DNA from: Chloranthus sessilifolius
Lineage: Eukaryota > Streptophyta > Magnoliopsida > Chloranthales > Chloranthaceae
Direction: 5' to 3'
Assembly (NCBI GenBank): GCA_021018995.1
Contig: CM037590.1
Location: 87,142,097-87,206,096, forward strand
DNA: 64,000 nt
In this document: in pieces, positions 33,465 through 43,851 of the stretch
Layout: each line of letters opens with the position of its first letter
How positions within the stretch are numbered: position 1 is the first letter of the stretch
Position numbers and translations under genes: made by a program
The notes under the pieces: model-generated
What the model was told of the DNA's origin: nothing
Database searches by the model: none
The model's input: the letters and a program-made list of their open reading frames with translations, nothing else

Positions 33465-35923
33465 TGTTAAGACCTTAAAAGTACCACTTTTCACCCCTTA
33501 ACTTAGCCTTTGATTAGACCCTTAGCCATCTAATAAAGGTTTGTTAAGTGTTTTCTGTAGATAATAAACAGCAGTATAATAAGGCCAGAAATCATGTTAA
33601 GGAGCCCATATTGACACCAGAAATATCTCAGAAGGATAAACACTGAATTCAGCCTCGCGCAGCTTCCACAAAGCTTCAAAGGATTCAGAAAACTATGCTT
33701 CGCGCAATCCTCGCGAGCTTCCCAAGACTTCACAACAAGTGCTCGCACAGTTGAGTAACAGAAGAGCTTCAGAAGCACAATTTCGTGCAGCTCTCGCAAA
33801 GTTTAGGAGTAAATGGTCGCACAGTCTCACGTAGTTCAAGAAGACCTAAAATCAACCTCGCGTAGTTCACTCAGAACAGCTGAGGAGAGAGAGCTTCAGA
33901 ATCCTGCCTCGCGTAATGGCCGCGAGATACAAATGTCAAGAGAACCTGTCGCGCTGTTCAGAAAAGCCTCAAAGCTATCGCGAGGATCCTCGCGAAGATC
34001 TATCAAGAAAAGAAGCTGCCACACAGTTCAGGAAGAAAGCAGTCTCGTGAAGCCAGAGTTAGCCTCGCGAAGTGAAATGGAATGCTCGCGCAGTTCTCGC
34101 GCTATTCACAAGTAATAATCCAACCGCTCGAAGCCCAATCCAGCGAGAGCTTAACTATCTACCTCGCGACTGCTCAAAGCATTAAGAAGCTGCAACCCCG
34201 CGATGTCTGAAGTTCTAATGTTAAACTCAACCACGCGAAGAACAGAGCTATCACACGACAAGTCTAGGAATCGACTGCAACCTGGCGAAGCTCTGAACTC
34301 CAACTTCCATCATTCTGTAGAGGACATTCTGGGGATTTCCAGTGATTAAGGCACGCACTCCCATGCTTAAATCTCCGTGCATGTGCCCTGAGGCATCCAA
34401 GGATCATTAATAAGCCATGTGGCATTGCTAAAATTAGGGTTTCCTAACCCTAATACGCCGCCACACCCACTGCTATATAAACCTAAGCCTGGTTTAGGTT
34501 TAGGAGGCCGGAAGAGTTCAGTTTTTGCGCTATTTTGTTTTTAGCATTGTAGTCTTATTTTTTTGTAGTTGTAAGTAGTTTTCCTTTTCCTTTTTCTTCT
34601 CTCCATGGCCCAGCATTTGCTAGCCATGCCTTTGTATGTTTATTAAGTTTAGATTAATGAAATTTGTGATTGGGTGTTGCACTTTTATGGGATTCATGTG
34701 TTTATGAGTTGCTCTGTGCAAGGCTGTTGCCTTGTGATCCGCCATTGCTTTGGCTGTGATTCAAAGCAATGGAGGACTTATTCTATGGTCCCATTTAGAT
34801 CCAAGTAACCTGTGTGTCTGGGCTATCATGGTCCTATACAGCCTTAGCCCCACCACAGAACCCACTAGATCTGAAATCCCCATGGAAGCCTGAGCTGGTA
34901 GCCTTGTGACCATGGTGGTGGCAGTAATATTCTTGTTTTGTTTTGGGCTCCGTGAGGAGGATAGCCTCTGGGATAGTCTGTGACCATTTAAGTGGACAGG
35001 TTATAGCCTTAGGGTGAATCCAATCTGTCGATCCAAAATGGATCCTTCTTCTTCGAGCCTTAGCGTGTAGCCTGGTAGGAGATTGTACAAAGGTAGACTC
35101 CCCTATATTAGTATAGACCCGCCATCAGATGGCAGATCTGATCTGGGTATGGAGATTATAGGCTTGTGACTGGACCATTGTAGTCCCACTCAAGCAATGG
35201 ACAGCTAGATCTAAGGTGGTACTCAATCTCTTGCTGGTTCTATGTGTCTGGGCTACATGGTCCTTTACAGCCTTAGCCCCACACGTAGAGCTTTAGAGGT
35301 TGAGGTTCCCTATGGATTCCTGAGCTTGTAGCCTGGATGAAGTAGTGCCTACAATGATTAACTTGTTTTGACCCATCTCTGGATTGTGGTTCCCCTATGG
35401 GATAGTCTGTGACCATTTAAGTGGACAGGTTATAACCTTAAGGGATTAGATCATGGCACAGGGATGAGTTGAATTCTTTCTCCTCTTTGGTGATAATGTA
35501 GCCATTGGATGGGATTTCTATACCAACAGATCTGGATCTGAGTCATAAATTCCAGTAGATCTGAACCCAATAGCCTACTTCTCACCCTTTTATATTTATT
35601 TTCCCTCACTCCATCCATCTTCTCAACCCTTTTCTGTAGTTAGTTTATTAGGCTACCTTAGGATACTTAGAATAAGTTACCCTAAACTCCCCTCCTTTTA
35701 GGACTGCCAGATCTGGAGGGACTACTAGAGATGGCTCCCTTGGAGCTGTAAATCACCTTTCCCTGTGGGACAAACTCTTACTTATCAAAACTTGCCACAA
35801 TGGACCCTGTATCTTGCAGGTCTAGGATTTCTCAGTTGTGCTGATTCCATCCCCTATTTTACTTTGATTTTAAATTGCTTTTACCACCAACAAATAAAGT
35901 AAGCACATCTGAAAAACGCAACA
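33465..35923 (+). repeat. 3' LTR of element B
   Basis: 2,459 bp, TGTTAAGACC to GCAACA, collinear with 22438-24916. The TATA box is at 34474-34481. It lacks a 12-bp copy of a CAGATCTG-flanked direct repeat near 35710 that is present in the 5' LTR and in both C LTRs. Differences from the 5' LTR are common at CG sites. Confidence 0.95.
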
Positions 35924-36012
35924 TTGGGGAAATAATCTGACAAATTCTAGGGTTCGATTACCCCAATACCTCTTTCTTCTTGATCTCTTTACTTTGGTGC
36001 TAAATTTTTTTC

Positions 36013-37300
36013 TCAGTCACTGATGTAATCTGACAGGTCAAATTCAAACTCGTCATGGCCCTCTTCTATCATCCCAATAGTGAGTCTTGGACCTACTCCT
36101 CCGAAAGGGTGTCGGGGCAGTGGTGCTTGATGAATGTTCGTGTGCTGGTTCACTTGGGAAGGTGCTGGTGAAATGATTTTCCTGACCTCAATTAAATCTT
36201 GTATCACATGCTTTAATGGGAAACAACAATCGGTTGGGTGACTCGGACCCTGGTGATAGTTGCAATGAGTGTTGGGTTCATAGTTCATCGGGATGTGATT
36301 TGGAGGAGGTCGTGGTTGGAGGGCTGTGACTAACCCTTTTCTATTAATAAAGGAAAAAGTACATTCAGTGATTACCCCAAGGGTGTAAACACTCGATCGT
36401 AGGGGCCCTTCTCTACTCTGGAGTCATCTGTGCCCCCTGCCCATTCCTGGTTCTTTGCACTGGCTCGGTTCAAACTGGCGCTGGCTGGGCGGCTTTGAAT
36501 TGGAATGAGATTATATTAGTGTTGGTTCGAGTGTTGGCAATATTCTGAACATCGGCTCCTATTCTTTTCTCATTTCTTTGCTTAGAAAATCTTTTGACCC
36601 CGCTGGCTCCACCAGGTACGTTCTTACTTATATGACCTTCCCTGATAGCATCCTCGCAATGATTGGCGTTTCTCACCAAATCAGCAAAGTTGGACTGCTA
36701 TTGGTAAACGAGGAAGTGTGAGATTACTGGCAAAGTATTCTTTAAAATCATCTTAATTTGTTCATCATCAGGTATTCTATTTCTCACTTGAGTTGCCAGT
36801 GCTCTCAAATGCCCTAAGTAATCACTGAAGGTTTCATTAGGGTTCTGCTTCAATCGAGCCAAGTCTGACTTATAAGCTTCAATGTTTATATTATAGATAT
36901 ATTGCTCTTGGAATAAGTGAGTGAGATCTTTCCACGTCTTTATCATAGATGGTTCTAGGGATGTGAACCACCTCAGGGCCGGACCAGTTAAACTTTTCTG
37001 AAAGACCTTTATCAGTAGTGTTTCATCTCTCCCATACTGGCACATGTCCCCACAATAAGACTTGAGGTGTGCAATAGGATTGCCAGTGCTGTTGTATTTA
37101 TCAAAGATCGACATTTTAAATTTTAGGTGTAGGGGGACTTCAGCAAATAAATACAAGTATGAGAAGTCTGTGGCATAGATTTCGGCTCCACCCATTTTCA
37201 ATAGCTGTTTCTGGATTTTATCTAGCTTCTCTTTCAACTGCTCTGACTCCTTTGACAGGGGGGTTACTCTTTCAGCAATCGGTTAGGATTCACTCTGTGC
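36013..37300 (-). pseudogene. Gag of Tat/Ogre-like element D
   Basis: Capsid-like gag in several pieces on the minus strand. The main part (37237-36698) shows KFKMSIFDKYNSTGNP, LKSYCGDMCQYGRDE, FQKSLTGPALRWFTSLE and TWKDLTHLFQEQY, the pattern of Retrotrans_gag proteins of the Tat/Ogre lineage. A final part (36288-36013) has CNYHQGPSHPTDCCFPLKHV and QDLIE, the zinc-knuckle-like end typical of that lineage. A stop lies just upstream near 37290, others near 36690 and 36460, and the last part is in another frame. Just left of it, element B interrupts the linker to the protease. Confidence 0.85.
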
Positions 37301-38720
37301 TATCAGGGGGTTGGTTATTATGGGAGGAGGATTAAGGTTGGCCAATGCCTCAACATAAGTCCCATTATTCCTGATCTCGTCCTCTTCATACTGTTAGTCT
37401 ACATAGGGTGTAGTGAGGGCAAGATTCTCCTGTTGTTGTTGCATGGACTGAATGGGGATGGCTGAATGGGGGTCGGGTGAGACCATTGACTGTGAGGGAA
37501 ATTTTACAGAGTGATGGGATGAGTGAAAGTTAGATTTTAGGGTGGGGCTTGATGGGGACATTGGGTATGGGGAAAAGCTTGAAGATGGATTTGGGGTGTA
37601 GGGGCATGCGTAAATTGGGGTTGATGCAGGGCATGTGTTTGAGCTGGGTATGAGGGTTGTGGGTGAGTGAAATTTTGCAGGAATTATGAAGGGTATGGGT
37701 GTGAGGCTCCAGGGTTTAGGCCTTGCTGGGCTTGGGTGTAGGGTAAAGAGCTCTGATGGGTTTGGGCCATAAAGCCTTGGGAAGGTTGGGCCATAAAGCC
37801 TTGGGAGGTTTGGGCCATGAGGCTTTGGGAATGTTGGGTCTGGCCCATTGGGCCTTGATGGGTATGACCCATTAGGCCCTAGTGGGTCTGACCTATTAGG
37901 CCTTGGGGTATATGGGTCATGGGCCCCTTATGGGTCTGGGTGATGGCAGTTTGGGCCATTGGGCCTTGGAGGTTTTGGGTAATGGGGGTTTGGATGGTAT
38001 GGATGATGGGGATCATGGGGGAATGAGGCATGGAGGCTTGATAGTGTATCAGAGGGATTCATAGATGTGTGGTGTGAATGAGAGGGGTTGTTGTGGGAGG
38101 CCTTCCAACTAGTGTAGGCCTGGACCATCTCCTCCATCATGACCATTGGAGAGGGATCAGACGGAGATGGTGCATCTATGGGATGGGGGGGTATGGATGG
38201 GGTGGATGTGGTGGGGACATTAGACATGGCCCTAGTAAAATTGGGCATGACCTGGATAAATGGTGGGACATGTGGTGGGTTGTTGAAATTAGATGGGGCA
38301 TTGGTGAATGTGGGTGGATCGGGTCTATATTGGGATGAAGAATGGGGCATGGATGTGGGGGATGAGAGAAAAAAGTTGGTCATGGCCCCGGTAAAAATGG
38401 GCATGACCTGGGTAGATGGATAGATGTATGGGGGATTAGTAAAGTTAGATGCGGCATGGGTAGATGCAGGTGGATCTTGTATGTGTTGGGAAAATGGGAA
38501 ATGGGCCATGGTAGTGAAGGCGGGAAATTGGGTCGGGTTTCGAATGGGTGTGGATGAAATATGGGATGGGTTAGGAATGGCTATGGATGGGGGAATGGGC
38601 ATGGATTGGGAAAATGATGGGGAATGGGGGGTTGTATTTTGGATATTTTGAGAGGTGATGGATGGGAAGATAGGGGCACTGAATGGGCCGATGATGGTAA
38701 AGGGTGATTGGGTGAGGGGG
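37300..38720 (-). pseudogene. Proline-rich N-terminal region of the D polyprotein
   Basis: Very Pro/His/Ser/Asn-rich, low-complexity minus-strand frames (225 codons at 38602-37928, then shifts). It contains a repeated block: HFPFSQHIQDPPASTHAASNF, then a related block with SSSQYRPDPPTFTNAPSNF, spaced about 195 bp, followed by PPYIYPSTQVMP and PPHVPPFIQVMP, so an internal duplication is likely. A second repeat, MAQTSQGFMAQPSQGF, lies at 37872-37684. No catalytic motif. The upstream end is cut by element C. Confidence 0.6.
38716..38720. repeat. Target duplication of element C, left copy
   Basis: GGGGG before the 5' LTR and GGGGG at 51930-51934 after the 3' LTR. A homopolymer is weaker evidence than a mixed sequence, but the LTR ends are exact and the flanks both read as element D. 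Confidence 0.8.
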
Positions 38721-41132
38721 TGTTAAGACCTGAAAAGTACCACTTTTCACCCCTTAACTTAACCTTTGATTAGACCCTTAGCCATCTAATAAGTTCTTGT
38801 TAAGTGTTTTATGTAGGTAATAATCAGCAGTGAAACAAGGCTAGGAATCCTGCTAAGGAGCCTGTTTTGGCACCAGAAGTCACTTAGAAGGATGGACTCT
38901 GAATCCAGACCTGGAATGGGCCTCGCACAGTCCAACTGAGCTTCCCAAGACTTTACAACAACTACTCACGCAGCTCTCGCGAAGCTCAAGGATAGAACAC
39001 ATCGCGCAGTCTCGCACAGTTCAAAGCAGACCTCTCTTAACCTCGCGCAGTTCGCTCAAAATGGCTAAGGAGAGAGAGCTTCAGGAGACTCCTCGCGCAG
39101 TGGCCGTGAGATGCAATTATCAGAAGAGAACTCCTCGCGTAGTTCTCGCGCCATTCAAGAAGAAAGCATCCTCGCGAAGACGGAGCCATCCTCGTGAAGA
39201 TCAGTCAAGACATGAAACCTAGCATAGTTCAGAACTCATTAAAGCCTCGCGAGGAAACTCGTGAAGTCCATTGAAGAGAAGTGCTCGCGAAGTTCTCGCG
39301 CTATTCAAATCTGTCCTCGCGAAGATCAACCCAGCGATCGTGCAGCTACCTCACGACTGCTTGAACTCTAACCCCGCGACATCTGAGGCTTTGATGTCTA
39401 CTCAACCTCGCGACTGCCTCAAGAGCTATCACACGATAAGTCTGGGAAACAATGGCTACCTAGCGAAACTCTGAACTTCAACTTCCATCTTTTCAGCAGA
39501 GGGCCTTTTAGGAATTTCCAGCGATTAGGGTATGCACTCCCACGCTCAAATCTCTGTGCACGTGCCCCAAGGCATCCAAGGATCACTATTCGGCCATGTG
39601 GCATCGTTAAAATTAGGGTATCCTAACCCTAATGCGCCGCCACACCACTGCTATATAAACCCGTACTTAGCTTAGGTTTGGAGGGAAGAAAATCCTGGAA
39701 TAGCTGAGAACACATCTCATTTCTTGGAGACATGATCTGAGATCGTTTTTCTTTTCATTTTATGGCTGTAAGTAGTTTTCTTTTTTTTTTCTTTTCCCTT
39801 CTTTCCATAGTCCAGCACTTGCTGGCTATGTCTTTGTATGCTTTTTGAACTAGATCAATGAAAGTTTTGTAATAGGATTTGTACTCTGTGGGATTTGTGT
39901 TTGAATGTGAGATGCTCTGTGCAAGGCTGCTGCCTTGTGATCCGCCATTGCTTTGGCTGTGATTCAAAGCAATGGAGGACTGATTCTAAGGGCCACTCAG
40001 ATCCAAGTGACCTGTGTGTCTGGGTATTATGGCCATATACAGCCTTAGCCCCACCACAGGATCCACTAGATCTGAAATCCCCATGGGAGCTTGAGCTGGT
40101 AGCCTTGTGATCATGGTGGTGGCAGCGATATTCTTGTTTTGTCTTGGGCTCCGTGAGGAGGATAGCCTATGGGATAGTCTGTGACCATTCAAGTGGACAG
40201 GTTATAGCCTTAGGGTGATTCTAATCCACCGATCTAAGATGGATCCTTCTTCTTTACACCTGAGCTTGTAGAAGCCTGGTGTGAGATTGTACAGAGGCAG
40301 ACTCCCCTATATTTGTATAGATCCGCTATCAGATGTTAGATCTGATCTGGTTATAGAGATTGTAGGCTTGTGACTGGACCATTGTAGCCCCACTCAAGCA
40401 ATAGACAGCTAGAACGGAGGTTGTACTCAATCTCTTGTTGGTTGTATATGTCTGGGCTATCATGGTCCTATACAGCCTTAGCCCCACACATAGAGCTTTA
40501 GAGGTTGAGGTTCCCTATGGATTCTTGAGCTGGTAGCATGGATGAAATAGTGCCTACAATGATTAACTTGTTTTGACCCATCCCTGGATTGTGGTTCCCC
40601 TATGGGATAGTCTGTGACCATTTGAGTGGACAGGTTATAACCTTAAGGGATTGAATCATGGCAGAGAGATGGGTTGGATACTTTCTCCTCAGTGGTGATA
40701 ACGTAGCCATTGGATAGGAATTCTATAACATCATATCTGAATCTGAGTTACAACGCTCCTCTGATTTAGGCTCAATAACATACTTCTCACCCTTTTATCT
40801 TTATTTTCCACTCTCCGTCCATCCTCTCTACCCTTTTTGTAGTTTAGAATACCTAGAATAAGTGACCCTAAACTCTCCTCCTTTTTAGGAGTGCCAGATC
40901 TGTAGTCAGATCTGGAGGGACTACTAGAGATGGCTCCCTTGGAGCTGTAGATCACCTTTCCCTGTGGGATAAACTCTTACTTATCAAAACTTGCCACAAT
41001 GGACCCTGTATCTTGCAGGTCTAGGATTTCTTAGTTGTGTTGATTCAATCCCCTGTTTTACTCTTTCTTTGATTTTTAAATTTCTTTTACCACAACCAAT
41101 AAAGCAAGCACACACTCAGAAATCCGCCAACA
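38721..41132 (+). repeat. 5' LTR of element C
   Basis: 2,412 bp, TGTTAAGACC to GCCAACA. The CGCG-rich U3 spans about 38930-39420, TATATAAA is at 39652-39659 with the inverted telo-box upstream (the first half is changed to TTAGGGTAT), and the 430-bp duplication is kept. Confidence 0.95.
39652..39659 (+). promoter_or_regulatory. TATA box in 5' LTR of element C
   Basis: TATATAAA, about 930 bp from the LTR start, preceded by TTAGGGTATCCTAACCCTAA. Confidence 0.78.
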
Positions 41133-41138
41133 AGTTTT

Positions 41139-41156
41139 TGGCGCCGCTGTCAGGGA
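41139..41156 (+). promoter_or_regulatory. Primer binding site of element C (tRNA-Asp, decayed)
   Basis: TGGCGCCGCTGTCAGGGA has three mismatches to the tRNA-Asp complement. It lies six bases after the LTR, as in A and B. Confidence 0.78.
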
Positions 41157-41496
41157 AAGATGATCTATTAGTAGACCCTTAGTTTTTGTATTCTTAGTAT
41201 TCTTTGCAAATGTGAATAATTGATACTGCTGATATAATTTTAAACCTTTCTTGCAGATCTAGACAGCAGCAGTGAAGGACAGTTGTACTGCAATTAGAGC
41301 GTAGCTACCTCTGTTTGCAAGCTCTCTAACTTTTGAAATTCTGTCTATCTTTCTTGAAAATTCTCTAGCAGTATCTAGGATAGTTGTAAATATATTCTTT
41401 GAATAGCTGTAAATTAGTTAGATAAATTTGTTAATTGTAAAGTTATTCATTTGCAATGTGCCTGCAAGAAGCTCTCCTTGCTGTTGGTGTGCTTGT

Positions 41497-43037
41497 ATGC
41501 TAGGGAGGAGATCTCTTAGCCCTACTTTAGAGCCTCTTAACCCTGAGTTAGAAAGGGGAAGGAGACTTAGAAGAGACAGGCACACCATAGGAGAGCCCCC
41601 AAATGAACCTATGACAGCAAATATGGGTGAAGAACAACCCAGAACTCTCAAGGAGTTGAATGCTCTGGATGACTATAACTCCCCTTTTAGCATTCAATTC
41701 CCTGATGTTCAGGGGAATTATGAAATAAAAACTTCAATCATCCAGATGTTGCCCTCTTTCCATGGGCTTAGCAAGGAGGACCCTTACAAGCATATTGACC
41801 AGTTCTTGGCCTTGTGCACCACTTTTAATATCACTGGTTTGGGACCTGAGGCTACTAGGCTCAGACTCTTTCCCTTCTCTTTGAAGGATAGGGCCAGTAC
41901 CTGGTTGACCACTATTCCCAATAATAGTATTGCTTCATGGAAAGACCTGTAGAATAAGTTCCTGACCAAGTTCTTTCCTGAGACTAAAACTAGCCAGTTG
42001 AGGAAAGATATTCTTGCTTTTGCTCAATCCCCAACTGAGGATTTTAATCAGGCCTGGGATAGGTTTAAAGAAATGCTCAAACAATGCCCCCACCACAAGA
42101 TCCCAGAGTGGCAGCTTGTACAAAGCTTCTACAATGGGATTGATGAGAAAAATATAGATATGGTCGATGCCTCTTGTGGAGGATCCTACATGCACAAGAC
42201 TGCTGAGGAGGCATGGGAATTGTTTGAGGTGATTTGTGAGAATGCTTTTCAAAAGCCATCCCTGGCAAGAACTAGTCAGGAATCTGAGTCAAAGGTGGGG
42301 CCTGCTGCTGGATCAAGAGGAAAAGTTTATGAGGTGTCTGGGAACAATGACCTACAGTTGCAAATGGCAAACCTCTCTATGAAGTTTGATAAATTACTGA
42401 CTGTGATGCAACCCAGAAGGGTTGCTCATGTGGTGGAGGCATGTCTGATATGCCAGTCCCCACAGCACACAGTGGAGGAATGTCCATCTGCAGGGAAATT
42501 TCCTGAATTAGTTTTGGAACATACTGCTGCTGCTCAATCTTATGGCCAGCACCAATCTGGGGGCTACAACAGACATCCATATGGATACCAGCACTAAAAT
42601 GCTAGTTACCAATGGAAAGACCACCCAAATTTGAGGTGGAGGCAAGACAACTACATGCAGCCCCAGCAGATGTTGACCTTACCACAAAGGCCACAGCAAT
42701 AGTTCAATCAAGGGAATGCCCCTAGGTCTAACTTCCAGCACCATCAGCAGCCCCATCAGCAACAAAATCAATTAGTCTTACCCCCATCTCAACCCAGAAA
42801 TACTTCTTTCGAGGACCAGGTCTTGACCTCATTGTAAAACCTGAGTTCCTTGGCTCAGACTGTGAACTCTCATGGTCAGAGCATCAAGAAGATGGAAGAG
42901 CAGACTGGCCAACTAGCGAATACCTTAGCCAAAAGAGAAGAGGGAAATTGCCCAGTTAACCAGTGGTAAATCCCAAGGGCCAATTTTTGATTGGTGGAGG
43001 ATCCTCAAACCTTGAAGGGGATCTTTCATTGAATTGA
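41497..43037 (+). pseudogene. Gag of element C (stops)
   Basis: It starts at 41497 (MLGRRSLSP) and runs in one frame past MGEEQPRTLKELNALDD to a TAG at 41950, which replaces a Gln codon of A. The same frame goes on through SQLRKDILAFAQSP, FKEMLKQCP, VQSFYNGIDEKN and an intact CCHC knuckle (CLICQSPQHTVEEC, near 42445). Further stops are near 42595, 42700 and 42835, then a shift near 42945. The tail reads GQFLIGGGSSNLEGDLSLN and ends at 43037. It differs from the B tail, and is followed at once by post-integrase sequence. Confidence 0.9.
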
Positions 43038-43359
43038 TGTTAAGAACTATGCACTTTGTATGATATGTACTTTACAGTTTAGAGGAATTTGTAGTGATCT
43101 TGTTGGAGTCTGAGTTTAGTGCTTTATGCCTACTTTATTCATGTTCCCCTTGTTTGCTAATTTCAAGTGATTGAATGATGATGGTATTATTTGAATGCTT
43201 TTCATGATGTGTGAATTTAATGCTTTGAGAGTATGGGAATTTTTGAATGTTTTATAATGGTTATGGGTGTCCCTGGAAGAGAGCCTGTGAGAGAATCCAC
43301 CCACAAAATAAAGGTCAAAAGGTCGACTAGTGGGTGTGTGAATTCTGACTCTGTTAAGC

Positions 43360-43570
43360 CATCGCGAGGTTGTGAAAATTTGGTTTGGTTTCCTCTTGCG
43401 CAGTTCATAAAGAATTACTTTGCTTTACTGTCGCGAGTTTCAGATGTAGTTGTGTGGGCTTCCTCGCGCTGTTTAAATGAACATCCAATCTCGCGACCCA
43501 TTCAGCCTATCCAACGAGCATATATTTTTGAAGCGTGCCGAGCCTCGCGATATTTAAAATCCAACCCCAC
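43360..43570 (+). promoter_or_regulatory. CGCG-motif cluster upstream of ORF3, element C
   Basis: ATCGCGAGG, CTTGCGCAG, GTCGCGAG, CCTCGCGCTG, CTCGCGACC and CCTCGCGAT occur within about 200 bp, roughly 300-480 bp upstream of the ORF3 start. They match the motif type in U3 of the same family. Confidence 0.4.
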
Positions 43571-43851
43571 GCTGATTTTCTTTACTGCTTTCTCTTTCCT
43601 CTCCTGCCAGCGAAACCCTAGCTCCCACTCCTCTTAATCTCTCTCCTCCAGCATCCTGTCTATAGTTCATCACTCACTTTGAAATTTTGAATTTTTGTTC
43701 TTAAAGCTTCCATCAATAGTTGCCCCCTGCTAGGAGCTCCTGCGGTCTACCGTGCATCAAATTGAACAGAACCCTAACTTTTAGGGTAAGACTCAGCTGT
43801 TGATTTCTTCTTTTCAAAATTTCAACTGCACACTCACCAAGGAGAATCTTA

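Larger units (their letters stand above)
22438..35923 (+). mobile_element. Athila-like retrotransposon, element B, full length
   Basis: 13,486 bp between perfect 5-bp target duplications. Order: 5' LTR, tRNA-Asp primer site, gag, protease, RT/RNase H, integrase, short third ORF, polypurine tract, 3' LTR. It is inserted in the opposite orientation into the gag-protease region of element D. Coding parts carry stops and frameshifts and the integrase has lost its catalytic glutamate, so it cannot move by itself. Confidence 0.96.
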
